The translations under genes were made by a program, and so were the position numbers. A stretch of 64,000 nucleotides of DNA. Source: CAYPHY01 sp964410625 (GTDB taxonomy: Bacteria > Chloroflexota > Anaerolineae > Promineifilales > Promineifilaceae). Below, piece by piece: positions 42,279-50,580 of the stretch (its first letter is position 1; every line of letters starts with the position of its first letter). The stretch is from positions 80,471-144,470 of the forward strand of contig CAYPHY010000010.1 of NCBI GenBank assembly GCA_964410625.1, given 5' to 3'. The notes below the pieces were generated by a model. It was given only the letters and a program-made list of their open reading frames with translations, did no database searches and had not been told where the DNA came from.

Positions 42279-42370
42279 GTGGCAAGTGGCACGTAGTAAG
42301 TGGCAAGTTTCATTTATTCGCGGCAACCTGCTACTTGCCACCTGCCACTTGCTACTTGCTACTCGCCACT
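42279..42370. repeat. Heptad repeat blocks (GTGGCAA/GTAGCAA) between the nucleotidyltransferase and radical SAM genes
   Basis: On the minus strand the right block reads GTGGCGA, GTAGCAA, GTAGCAA, GTGGCAG, GTGGCAA. The left block carries the inverse orientation, so the region can fold back. The TAG stop of the nucleotidyltransferase-like gene (42352-42354) lies within the array. Confidence 0.7.
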
Positions 42371-43353
42371 TTTTTCGCCAACCGTCCGTAGTAACTATCC
42401 AATGTCCGCTGCTGATGGCGATCAAAATGCCCCTTACAGCGGTCGGCCGAAAAGTCGGACTCTTGCCAGTTGGAATAGTGCCGCCGGAACTTGGCGACTT
42501 TGCGGGTCATTTCCCAACGCTCCAGGCGACGGCCGAGGGGGGAACGCAAGAGAGTTTCGCCTACTCTTCCTGGTAGACGGTTCGGCCGTTGTGGGCGTGG
42601 CGCAAAAGGCGGCGGCCCATCCGCATTGGGCAAAAAACCTTCCGTCCAGCGATTAATCCGCCGCATTTGCTGGTAGATAGATAGCCCAAAGAGAGGGACC
42701 ATCTGCACCAATTCATGGGCCGTGTAAAGATTCTGTTCGGGAAAGCGGAGTGCACGTTCGCTGATGAAGTAGTTGGGGCAAAGCTCAAGCTGGCGGCGCG
42801 CGGCCAGCCGCACGAGGGCGATCACAAAAGCGCGGCAGACCCAGAGATGACCATCGGCCGCTACAATCAAATAATCTATATCCGCCTCTTTTTGCACATT
42901 ACCCATCGCCAGCGAGCCGGTGACGGCAACCATGCGGACGAAGGGAAGCTGGGCCATCAGCCGCCCGTAGCGCACCGCTTCCGGCCACAAGCGCTGTGCT
43001 GCCTGCCAGCGCGTCCGGCGTACCGCCACCAACGCCTCACGCCCTGGTAAGAGATAAAACTCATCTAACCTTTGGAGATGAGCAGGGACCAGGCGGCCGT
43101 TGTCTAAATGGTGGGCAAGCAGGTTTTGTTGAATAGGCCAGCGATAGAGATAGCGGTGAATTTCGGCCGCGGTCAGCGGATAGTCAAACAGGTCGGCATA
43201 GGTCACCGTTTCGATGACCGCCTGATCCAGATCGGCCGCCGTTGGTGGCGCAATCGGCTTTACTCGGCCGTTGCTGGTCCCCCGATGGAGGGCAAAGCCA
43301 GCATCGTTTGTCCTTTTGGTAAACATGCCATCATTCGATTCGGCTGCGGCCAT
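42352..43353 (-). CDS. Nucleotidyltransferase-fold protein of unknown function
   Basis: This 333-aa protein has an N-terminal helical part (ETVTYADLFDYPLTAAEIHR). A nucleotidyltransferase-like core follows: MVAVTGSLAMGNVQKEADID, where the GS motif and the DxD of ADIDYLIV are the expected metal-binding features. The rest is helical (FRRHYSNWQESDFSADRCKG). Such proteins are seen near radical SAM and glycosyltransferase genes but have no fixed role. The C-terminal VASSK and stop are encoded by a heptad repeat. It is the first gene of the minus-strand locus, divergent from zwf with an 84-nt spacer. Confidence 0.75.
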   Translation of the reverse strand: MAAAESNDGMFTKRTNDAGFALHRGTSNGRVKPIAPPTAADLDQAVIETVTYADLFDYPLTAAEIHRYLYRWPIQQNLLAHHLDNGRLVPAHLQRLDEFYLLPGREALVAVRRTRWQAAQRLWPEAVRYGRLMAQLPFVRMVAVTGSLAMGNVQKEADIDYLIVAADGHLWVCRAFVIALVRLAARRQLELCPNYFISERALRFPEQNLYTAHELVQMVPLFGLSIYQQMRRINRWTEGFLPNADGPPPFAPRPQRPNRLPGRVGETLLRSPLGRRLERWEMTRKVAKFRRHYSNWQESDFSADRCKGHFDRHQQRTLDSYYGRLAKKVASSK

Positions 43354-43437
43354 AAGCTCGATTATAGATTATAATGGGGGGTACCGTTACCGTCGAACGC
43401 AGGAGACTTAAAAAGGGCTTAAAAAGGTGAAGGGATT

Positions 43438-44901
43438 ATGAGCGAAATAACTACCATCGTGATTTTTGGTGCATCCGGCGACCTGACAAGGCGAAAGCTC
43501 ATTCCGTCGCTCTTTGATCTGTATATCAAAGGGCGTTTGCCCGATAACTGGCGTATCGTCGGTGTTGCGCGTAGCGAAATGTCTGATGATGATTTTCGCG
43601 ACCATGTGGAGTCAGGGGTCAAAGAGTTCGCCCGTTCTATGTACCAGGCCAAGGCATGGAAGCAATTTTCGACCCACCTCTTTTACTTTGCTGGTGACAT
43701 CTGCAAGGTGGATGAGCTACAGGCGCTGGATGAGTATCTCGCTCAAGAAGAAGGGCAGGAGAAGGCTAATCGGGTTTACTATCTCTCTGTGTCTCCCAAA
43801 CTGTATGAAATGGCCGTCGCCAACCTGGGGGAGTGTTGTATGGTCGAGCAGGATAAAGGGTGGCGGCGGGTCGTCATCGAAAAACCATTCGGCCGCGACC
43901 TGAAATCGGCTCGTGCGCTCAACGAAGCGGTCCACCGCGTCCTGGATGAATCACAAATCTATCGTATTGATCACTACCTGGGCAAGGAGACGGTGCAAAA
44001 TATCCTCGTCTTTCGCTTTGCCAACTCCTTGTTTGAGCCGATCTGGAATCGCAATTATATTGACCACGTGCAGATCACGGCCGCCGAAACCGTAGATGTC
44101 GGCCACCGCGCTGGCTACTATGATGGCGTCGGTGTCGTGCGCGATATGATGCAAAACCACATGATGCAACTGTTGGCGATGGTTGCCTCCGAGCCTCCTT
44201 CCTCATTTGATGCGGATGCATTGCGGAATGAGATTGCAAAAGTATTAAAAGCCGTTCGCCCAGTACGGCCGCAAGATGTTGACCGCCACACGGTTCGCGG
44301 CCAATATCGCACTTATCGCGACGCTGAAGGCGTGAACCCCCATTCCCAAACCGCCACCTATGCGGCGATACGTTTTTATATAGATAACTGGCGTTGGCAA
44401 GGCGTCCCCTTCTATCTGCGTTCCGGCAAGGCGCTGGCTGAGAAGCTGACCGAAATCACGATCTACTTCAAACGGCCGCCACACATCATGTTTCCCCTGC
44501 CGGAGAATATGCAAATCCCTGCCAATTGTCTGACCATTGCTATCCAACCCAATGAAGGTATCCACTTCACCTTCCAGGCTAAAGTGCCGGATACAACGGC
44601 CGATATGCGCCAGGTAGACATGGTCTTTGAATACGAAGATTCCTTTGGCCCTTCGGCAATCCCCGAAGCTTATGAGCGTCTATTGTTAGACATCTTAAAG
44701 GGCGACCCCTCGCTCTTTGCCCGCCGCGATTCTATCGAGCTGGGTTGGCAACTGGTCGATCCAATCCTGGAGGGCTGGGAAGGAGAGATGGCCACACCGC
44801 TGTATTTTTACGAATCGGGTAGTTGGGGGCCGCCGGAAGCCGACCGGCTCATCTCTCACGACGGCTACTGCTGGGCACAAGGGCCAACGACTATGAAGTA
44901 A
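43438..44901 (+). CDS. zwf: Glucose-6-phosphate 1-dehydrogenase
   Basis: This enzyme oxidises glucose-6-phosphate with NADP+ in the oxidative pentose phosphate pathway. The 487-aa protein has the nucleotide motif IFGASGDLTRRKLIPSLFDL, the EKPFGRD segment, and the active site RIDHYLGKETVQNILVFRFA with the catalytic His. LRSGKALAEKLTEITIYFKR lies near the end. Length is normal. GAAGGG lies before the ATG, and the leader has a CTTAAAAAGG direct repeat. All three codon-frame positions of CGGCCG occur within this one gene. No 6PGDH or lactonase gene is adjacent. Confidence 0.97.
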   Translation: MSEITTIVIFGASGDLTRRKLIPSLFDLYIKGRLPDNWRIVGVARSEMSDDDFRDHVESGVKEFARSMYQAKAWKQFSTHLFYFAGDICKVDELQALDEYLAQEEGQEKANRVYYLSVSPKLYEMAVANLGECCMVEQDKGWRRVVIEKPFGRDLKSARALNEAVHRVLDESQIYRIDHYLGKETVQNILVFRFANSLFEPIWNRNYIDHVQITAAETVDVGHRAGYYDGVGVVRDMMQNHMMQLLAMVASEPPSSFDADALRNEIAKVLKAVRPVRPQDVDRHTVRGQYRTYRDAEGVNPHSQTATYAAIRFYIDNWRWQGVPFYLRSGKALAEKLTEITIYFKRPPHIMFPLPENMQIPANCLTIAIQPNEGIHFTFQAKVPDTTADMRQVDMVFEYEDSFGPSAIPEAYERLLLDILKGDPSLFARRDSIELGWQLVDPILEGWEGEMATPLYFYESGSWGPPEADRLISHDGYCWAQGPTTMK

Positions 44902-45068
44902 GACGTCGCTCAATCGTGTGGGACAAAATATACCATTGCCCTATCTACTCCTTATGCCATGATATATTAACGAAAAGCCCTGTTATCACGTAAAAAGAAA
45001 TGGACGTAGCTATCACGAAATAAGCTTGCATTGCTCGGAGTAGTCTGATCACGAGCAAAGGAGTAACG

Positions 45069-45971
45069 ATGTCCATTTCACTTAAACCGCTTGACCAACA
45101 GGTCATGGTGATAACGGGTGCTTCCAGTGGTATTGGGCTGGCAACAGCCCTATCGGCCGCCCATGTCGGCGCAAAGGTGGTGTTGGCTGCACGCAGCGAA
45201 GAAGTGTTGCAGGCGGTCAACCAGCAGATTAACGAAACAGGGGGCGAAGCCATCTATGTGGTTGCTGATGTGGGGGATGCCGAGCAGGTTCAGCGCGTCG
45301 CCGAGGCGGCCGTGAACGAGTTTGGCCGGATTGATACCTGGGTCAATAACGCTGGCGTCTCGATTTACGGCCGTCTTGATGAAATCAGCGAGGAAGATGC
45401 TCGTCGCCTCTTCGACACCAACTTCTGGGGCGTGGTTCACGGCTCGCTGGCAGCCTTGCCCTATCTAAAGCAGCAGGGTGGTGCGCTCATCAACATCGGC
45501 AGCGAGTTGTCTGACGCGGTTGTTCCCTTGCAGGGGATGTATGCCGCTTCTAAGCACGCAGTCGAGGGCTTTACCGAAGCCTTGCGGGTGGAGCTACAAC
45601 AAGTAGACAAAGCCCCTGTTGCCGTGACACTCATCCAGCCAACTTCGGTCAATACTCCCTATCCACAACATGCAAAGAACTATATGGACCAGGAGCCAAA
45701 GGTTCCCACACCGCAGCTAGACCCACAGGATGTGGTAAATGCGATTTTGAATGCAGCAACCAATCCGAAGCGAGAGGTCAAGGTGGGGACGATGTCTAAA
45801 GTGGATACCGTCATTTCCAATCTTGCACCAGCATTGTTCGATAGGCTGGCTGCTATGCAGACCAATCGCCAACAGTATGACATCGCACCGTTGAATCCCG
45901 AGGGTGCGCTTTATACGGCCAGTGAAGACGGCCGCATCCGTGGCTTTGGCAGCACCATCAGCGAAAATTAA
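45069..45971 (+). CDS. Short-chain dehydrogenase/reductase
   Basis: This 300-aa protein is a classical SDR: VMVITGASSGIGLATALSAA (cofactor motif), DTWVNNAGVSIYGRLDEISE (NNAG), and the catalytic Ser in NIGSELSDAVVPLQ with MYAASKHAVEGFTEAL (YxxxK). After the core, the C-terminal 80 residues (DVVNAILNAATNPKREVKVG) match the SDR subgroup often annotated only as SDR family oxidoreductase. The substrate is unknown. AAAGGAGTAACG precedes the ATG. A bidirectional terminator separates it from the convergent helicase gene. Confidence 0.92.
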   Translation: MSISLKPLDQQVMVITGASSGIGLATALSAAHVGAKVVLAARSEEVLQAVNQQINETGGEAIYVVADVGDAEQVQRVAEAAVNEFGRIDTWVNNAGVSIYGRLDEISEEDARRLFDTNFWGVVHGSLAALPYLKQQGGALINIGSELSDAVVPLQGMYAASKHAVEGFTEALRVELQQVDKAPVAVTLIQPTSVNTPYPQHAKNYMDQEPKVPTPQLDPQDVVNAILNAATNPKREVKVGTMSKVDTVISNLAPALFDRLAAMQTNRQQYDIAPLNPEGALYTASEDGRIRGFGSTISEN

Positions 45972-46003
45972 AGTTCTGAGTTTGGGTGATTGAGTGAATA
46001 GAA

Positions 46004-46031
46004 AAAGAGCCAGACAAAAGTCTGGCTCTTT
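46004..46031. terminator. Bidirectional terminator between the SDR and DEAD-box genes
   Basis: AAAGAGCCAGAC and GTCTGGCTCTTT form a perfect 12-bp stem with an AAAA loop, with A and T tracts on the two sides. It can serve both convergent genes. Confidence 0.88.
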
Positions 46032-46057
46032 GGTCCTTTAATTATTAAATGACAGGG

Positions 46058-47338
46058 TTAGCGCGAGCGGTATGCTGGTTCGCGCTGGTTCCTATTGTTA
46101 GCTCGATGGCGACCCTGGTTACGCCCTCGGCCGTTATTCGCTCCTTGCCCATTGCCGTTCCCCTTGCTCGTAGTAGAACCATTGCCGTGATTCGGCGAGC
46201 CGTTGTTGACGACAAAACCAGCGTAGTCGAATCCTTCCAGCTTGCGCCGTTCAAGCCGCGTTCCTAAGACCCTTTCAATTTGGCGCACCATTGGCTCATC
46301 GGCTTGGCCGGTAAAAGTGTAGGCTTCTCCGGTCTGCTCGACACGACCGGTGCGGCCGATGCGGTGGGTATAAGCGTCTACCGTATCCGGCATATCGAAG
46401 TTGATCACATGGGAGATGTCGGTCACATCAATCCCACGCGCGGCGATGTCGGTAGCTACGAGGATATCGTACTTCCCATCACGAAAGCCGTTGAGCGCCT
46501 CCTGCCGGCGATTTTGGGTCATATTGCCTTGCAGCGCGGCCACCCGGTAATCCTGTTTCGCCAGATCACGCGCCAGATTGCGAGCGCGGTACTTGGTACG
46601 GGTGAAGATCAACACCCGGCCAGTGCGCGTTTGTTCCAGCATCGTGAATAGCAACTTGGCCTTCAGCTTTTCTGGAACGGGGTAAAGCGCGTGGGAAACG
46701 GACTTGGCCGGGGCAATCATGCCAATCTGCACCTGCTTTGGCTGGTGGAGAATGCTGTCGGCCAGCGTGCGAATGTCGTCGGGCATCGTGGCTGAGAAGA
46801 ACAGCGTTTGCCGTTTAGCGGGAAGGTGCTTAAGGATGCGGCGCACATCGGGCAAAAAGCCCATATCACACATCCGATCCGCTTCGTCCAGTACCAACAC
46901 CTCGATGTTCGATAGGTCAATATTGCCTTCGCCGATGTGGTCGAGCAGACGGCCGGGACAGGCGACCACAATCTCCGTCCCCCGTCGTAACGCCTGCACC
47001 TGTGGCCCTTTGCCCACGCCACCATAGATAGCAACGCTGCGTATCTTCGTGTTGCGGCCGAGATCAACGGCCGTCTGGTGAATCTGCTCCGCCAGTTCGC
47101 GAGTGGGGGCAACAATCAGCGCACGAGTGCGACGCAATGGCCCTTTGGTCAGGCGTTGCAGGATGGGGAGGATGAAGGCGGCCGTTTTGCCGGTCCCGGT
47201 CTGTGCCAGGCCCAACACATCCTGTCCTTCGAGGACTAAGGGGATGGCTTGTTGTTGGATAGGGGTCGGGGTTGTATAGCCGACGGATTTGATAGCCGCG
47301 TTGAGGCGCGGATCAAGATTAAATTGATCGAAATTCAC
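46058..47338 (-). CDS. DEAD-box RNA helicase (RhlE-like)
   Basis: This 426-aa protein carries the full set of motifs: Q motif TTPTPIQQQAIPLVLEGQDV, I AQTGTGKTAAF, Ia PTRELAEQIH, II VLDEADRMCD, III FSATMPDDI, and the C-terminal domain VATDIAARGIDVTDISHVIN with DAYTHRIGRTGR. The tail (about 370-426) is a low-complexity Gly/Asn/Arg stretch that probably binds RNA. The start is GTG with AAGGAG 9 nt upstream. A stable hairpin (47390-47416) lies in the leader. Cold or stress control is usual for the family but is not shown here. Confidence 0.94.
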   Translation of the reverse strand: MNFDQFNLDPRLNAAIKSVGYTTPTPIQQQAIPLVLEGQDVLGLAQTGTGKTAAFILPILQRLTKGPLRRTRALIVAPTRELAEQIHQTAVDLGRNTKIRSVAIYGGVGKGPQVQALRRGTEIVVACPGRLLDHIGEGNIDLSNIEVLVLDEADRMCDMGFLPDVRRILKHLPAKRQTLFFSATMPDDIRTLADSILHQPKQVQIGMIAPAKSVSHALYPVPEKLKAKLLFTMLEQTRTGRVLIFTRTKYRARNLARDLAKQDYRVAALQGNMTQNRRQEALNGFRDGKYDILVATDIAARGIDVTDISHVINFDMPDTVDAYTHRIGRTGRVEQTGEAYTFTGQADEPMVRQIERVLGTRLERRKLEGFDYAGFVVNNGSPNHGNGSTTSKGNGNGQGANNGRGRNQGRHRANNRNQREPAYRSR

Positions 47339-47389
47339 TGAAAGTAACTCCTTGACTTTCTAAGAGCCAAGTCGCACTCTCAGCCCGAT

Positions 47390-47416
47390 TGAGGATAATG
47401 GTAACACCATTACCCT
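47390..47416 (-). promoter_or_regulatory. Hairpin in the DEAD-box gene leader
   Basis: TAATGGT-AAC-ACCATTA with flanking GAGG/CCTC pairs (one mismatch) forms a 27-nt hairpin about 52 nt before the GTG start. It could affect translation of the helicase or be a bound site. No T tract follows it on the minus strand. Confidence 0.4.
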
Positions 47417-47545
47417 CCTAGATGTCGTTGTTTTTGTATAGCAAAATTTTTCTTGATAGCGGCGAATTCATGATTCGCATAACCAAAGGTTAAGTTTACT
47501 TGATTCAGCGATGGTGTGCCAACTCTCTCATATTTGCAGTCTGGC

Positions 47546-48151
47546 TTATGGCAACTTGCGAGCGACGATGGAATAGACATGCCAATGCTTACTGTCTCCG
47601 AGCGCCGTTTGTCCATCCTCGTCCTCTTCAGTGAAGTATTCCACGTCAAACCCGATGAACAAGCTATCTATTTCACTACGTGTATGAAAAGTCATATCGG
47701 GGGTATTTGCCCACGTATCCCGTTCGCCAAAGAAGTGGCCGGAAAATCGGCCGTTACCCTTAATAGCCCCGGTAATACGCTGCCATAAAGCAGCAAAATG
47801 AACCGGATGGCAGAAGGGCAAACAGTAGCTGGCGTTTACCAGGTCAACCGCGGGTAGTTCAACATCTTCCAGACGAGCAAGCCGCGTCTCCAGCGCATTT
47901 TGATACATTGGTGGGACATTTGCACGAGCGTGGGCAAGTGCTTGCGGCTGGTTGTCTACAGCCAGGACGTGCCAGCCGCGACGTAGCAACTCGACAGTAT
48001 CCCGTCCAGTGCCGCAGCCGAGATCAACGGCCGCCATTTGTTGCAAAGGTGGTTTGGCCGCAAAACGTGCTAACGCTTCCTGTAGGGTCTCATGTGGCGG
48101 TCGGGGGGCGGCCGTTGCCTGATAGTAAATACTCCAATTGAACACTTCCAT
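47546..48151 (-). CDS. Class I SAM-dependent methyltransferase (TehB/UbiE-like)
   Basis: This 201-aa methyltransferase has motif I in AAVDLGCGTGRDTVELLRRG, motif II near WHVLAVDNQPQALAHARANV and VDLVNASYCLPFCHPVHFAA. The overall pattern is like tellurite-resistance TehB-type enzymes. The start MEVFNWSIYYQATAAPR is preceded by GGAG (8 nt). The ATG 27 nt upstream lacks a ribosome site. A WYL regulator gene ends 58 nt upstream on the same strand. The target molecule is unknown. Confidence 0.86.
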   Translation of the reverse strand: MEVFNWSIYYQATAAPRPPHETLQEALARFAAKPPLQQMAAVDLGCGTGRDTVELLRRGWHVLAVDNQPQALAHARANVPPMYQNALETRLARLEDVELPAVDLVNASYCLPFCHPVHFAALWQRITGAIKGNGRFSGHFFGERDTWANTPDMTFHTRSEIDSLFIGFDVEYFTEEDEDGQTALGDSKHWHVYSIVARKLP

Positions 48152-48208
48152 CCTGATTTCTCCGCTATGACTGTTCAAAATAAGATCGTCAGTATAGGCA
48201 AACGGCCG

Positions 48209-49180
48209 TTACCTTACAACCTCTTTTCCATTGTTTTCCACGATTCGTTGTGCTCGTGCTGCCATCTCCCTGATCAGTTCCCGCAGTTCCGCGGGCTGTC
48301 GTATGTATAGGGGAATATCCAGAGTGAGCAGCAGCAGCGCTATCCACTGCAATTGGTAAGCGGCCGGTCGAAAAATCACGCCCTCCTCAGTCAATTCAAA
48401 CGTCCCCGTTATGGGCGAAAGGGCTTGTTGCGCCTCCTCCAGCGTGGTTTGCAAAACGACCTCAACCGGCTCGCTTGCCGGCGTCATCGCGATTGAGTTC
48501 AGCACATGATCTAGCGTATCAAAATCGGCCGGACGCTCAAATGAGCCATCAACCCCTTCCAGGGCGGTCACTCGGTCCAGGCGAAAGGTCCGCAAATCGT
48601 TGCGCAAGTGGCAGTAACCGGCCGTATACCAGTACCCTTCATTAAAAACAATACCATAGGGATCAAAGTCGCGTTCCGTTTCTTCCCCGTTCCAGGATTT
48701 ATAACGCATGTGGACGGGATGGCGTTGCTGTACGGCCGAACTTAACATGGACACAAAGTTATTTTGCTGCAGCAGGGGAGGGGCAGTGACATTAAAGGTG
48801 ATCGCTTCTTGCAGCGCCCTCGCTTGCCGCAAGAGCTTCTCCGGCATGACGCGCTCCGTTTTGGCCAACGTGCTTTCAACGGCCGCGACATCCACCGGAA
48901 AATGGAACTCCCGAATCGCCAGCAAGCCCAATGTCAGCGCGACCGCCTCGCTATCTGTAAACATCAACGGTGGCAACTTATAACCGCGCCGCAATTGGTA
49001 CGCGCCATACGGCCCCCGTTCCGCCTCGACGGGAATCCCCATATCTTGCAGCATGACGATATACCGCCGCACTGTGCGCCGGTCTACTTCCAGCCGCCGC
49101 GCCAGCTCCGCGCCGCTGATTTGCCGGTAGGACTGCAATAGCTCAAGGACAGTTAATAGACGAGTTGTTGGAGAGTACAT
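48209..49180 (-). CDS. YafY-type transcriptional regulator (HTH plus WYL domain)
   Basis: This 323-aa regulator has an N-terminal winged helix (LLTVLELLQSYRQISGAELA, RRLEVDRRTVRRYIVMLQDM) and the linker DSEAVALTLGLLAIREFHFP. A WYL domain follows (YKSWNGEETERDFDPYGIVF, GYWYTAGYCHLRNDLRTFRL, DRVTAL), then a C-terminal WCX extension. WYL domains sense ligands or nucleic acids. It is divergent from the epoxide hydrolase gene. The TAGGAC/GTCCTA palindrome (49201-49219) in the shared spacer is a candidate binding site. Confidence 0.92.
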   Translation of the reverse strand: MYSPTTRLLTVLELLQSYRQISGAELARRLEVDRRTVRRYIVMLQDMGIPVEAERGPYGAYQLRRGYKLPPLMFTDSEAVALTLGLLAIREFHFPVDVAAVESTLAKTERVMPEKLLRQARALQEAITFNVTAPPLLQQNNFVSMLSSAVQQRHPVHMRYKSWNGEETERDFDPYGIVFNEGYWYTAGYCHLRNDLRTFRLDRVTALEGVDGSFERPADFDTLDHVLNSIAMTPASEPVEVVLQTTLEEAQQALSPITGTFELTEEGVIFRPAAYQLQWIALLLLTLDIPLYIRQPAELRELIREMAARAQRIVENNGKEVVR

Positions 49181-49200
49181 TCCTTAATACCTCATTAGAT

Positions 49201-49219
49201 TAGGACTTATTCTGTCCTA
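49201..49219. promoter_or_regulatory. Candidate operator in the WYL regulator / epoxide hydrolase spacer
   Basis: TAGGAC-TTATTCT-GTCCTA is a 6-bp palindrome with a 7-nt centre, 20 nt upstream of the regulator start codon. Its position suits autoregulation and control of the divergent gene. Confidence 0.35.
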
Positions 49220-49321
49220 TTTGCCCTTTATAGTCAAGAATGAATGGCTGCCCACATGATTTTGCGAAGGGTGAGCAGGCCATTACTTCGTTATCGGATT
49301 AGCAGATAAGGAGTGTACAAG

Positions 49322-50473
49322 ATGGATATAAAACCATTTAAGATAGATATTCCTCAAGCAGCGCTCAATGACTTACAAGAGCGCCTAGCCCGCACACGAT
49401 GGCCCGGCGAGTTTCCCGGCGTTGGCTGGAGCCGCGGCGTTCCATTGGACTATTTGCAAGAGTTGGTTGAGTACTGGCGCACCCGCTACGATTGGCGCAA
49501 GCAGGAGGCGCGACTGAACCAATATCCGCAATTCACGACGACCATTGATGGGGAGAACGTCCACTTCCTCCATGTCCGTTCGCCGGAGCCAGACGCCCTG
49601 CCGTTGGTCATCACGCATGGCTGGCCTGGCTCGTTTATCGAGTTCTTGCAGATCATCGGCCCGCTCACTGACCCTCGTGCCTATGGTGGCGATCCGGCCG
49701 ATGCTTTCCACCTGGTCATTCCCACTATCCATGGCTTTGGCTTTTCCGGGCCGACCAGCGAACCTGGGTGGGGTGGTGAGCGCACGGCTCGCGCCTGGGC
49801 TGAACTGATGAACGGGCTTGGCTACGAGCGTTACGGCGCACAAGGGGGCGATTTTGGCTCCTTTATCTCGATGGAGCTGGGGCGAGTCGCGCCCGAACAC
49901 GTTGTGGGCGTTCACCTCAATGCTGCCACCTATGGGTTCATTCCCTGGGGAGAAGTGAGTGAAGAGGAACTGGCTACCTTCACCGATGCCGAGAAAGCGA
50001 GCCTTAAACGGCTGCAGAATTACTACAACGATGGGAGTGGCTACTTCCAAATTCAGGCGACACGGCCGCAGACCATCAGTTACGCGCTTTCCGACTCTCC
50101 GGTCGGCCAGTTGGCCTGGATCGTCGAGAAGTTCAAGGAGTGGACGTTCCCAGCGGACGAACTACCGGAACAAGCCATTGATCGCGATAATATGCTGACC
50201 AACGTGATGATCTATTGGCTGACCAACACTGGCGCATCCTCCGCCCATATCTACTATGAGGCTATGCACTCCGGCAATTACCACGAAGGTCCGGCCACAA
50301 CCCCAACCGGCGTCGCCCGCTTCGCCGAGGATGTCGCCATCCGCCGTTATGGCGAACAATCTACCAATCTCGTTCACTGGTCAGATTTTGATCGCGGCGG
50401 TCACTTTGCCGCCATGGAAGTGCCTGATCTGCTGATCGGTGATATACGCAAGTTTTTCCGTTCGTTGCGCTAG
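49322..50473 (+). CDS. Epoxide hydrolase (EHN-type alpha/beta hydrolase)
   Basis: This 383-aa protein resembles microsomal-type epoxide hydrolases. It has an N-terminal EHN domain (FKIDIPQAALNDLQERLART, RWPGEFPGVGWSRGVPLDYL), the HGWP oxyanion motif (LVITHGWPGSFIEFL) and a nucleophile Asp in AQGGDFGSFISMELG. The catalytic His is in DRGGHFAAMEVPDLL. The start is ATG with AAGGAG 8 nt upstream. A GTG 9 nt earlier lies inside the ribosome site spacing and is rejected. It is divergent from a WYL regulator, which may control it. Confidence 0.93.
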   Translation: MDIKPFKIDIPQAALNDLQERLARTRWPGEFPGVGWSRGVPLDYLQELVEYWRTRYDWRKQEARLNQYPQFTTTIDGENVHFLHVRSPEPDALPLVITHGWPGSFIEFLQIIGPLTDPRAYGGDPADAFHLVIPTIHGFGFSGPTSEPGWGGERTARAWAELMNGLGYERYGAQGGDFGSFISMELGRVAPEHVVGVHLNAATYGFIPWGEVSEEELATFTDAEKASLKRLQNYYNDGSGYFQIQATRPQTISYALSDSPVGQLAWIVEKFKEWTFPADELPEQAIDRDNMLTNVMIYWLTNTGASSAHIYYEAMHSGNYHEGPATTPTGVARFAEDVAIRRYGEQSTNLVHWSDFDRGGHFAAMEVPDLLIGDIRKFFRSLR

Positions 50474-50490
50474 CAAAGAAGCATTAGAAT

Positions 50491-50536
50491 AGGACACAGA
50501 TGAACACAGATTTTTATTCGTGTTCATTTGTGTCCT
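50491..50536. repeat. Inverted repeat after the epoxide hydrolase gene
   Basis: AGGACACAGATGAACACAGA (50491-50510) pairs imperfectly with TCGTGTTCATTTGTGTCCT (50518-50536). It could end transcription. It belongs to the same class as 40629-40730. Confidence 0.7.
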
Positions 50537-50580
50537 TATAGCATGATAAGCTTCGTTCTAATTTTGATTGGGTCTGGCAA

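Noticed and set aside
41421..42296. Long plus-strand reading frame (291 codons) opposite the radical SAM gene
   Set aside because: It is antisense to a gene with clear cluster motifs. Its translation has no recognisable domain and is rich in residues expected from a shadow frame.
42267..42425. N-terminal extension of the radical SAM gene
   Set aside because: The extra codons translate GTGGCAAGTAG-type heptad repeats and have no homology-like features. The Met of MTDILFGQ is the natural start.
23791..43353. Complete cellulosome locus
   Set aside because: Cohesin and dockerin modules are present, but no cellulase, xylanase or other dockerin-bearing degradative enzyme is found among the neighbours.
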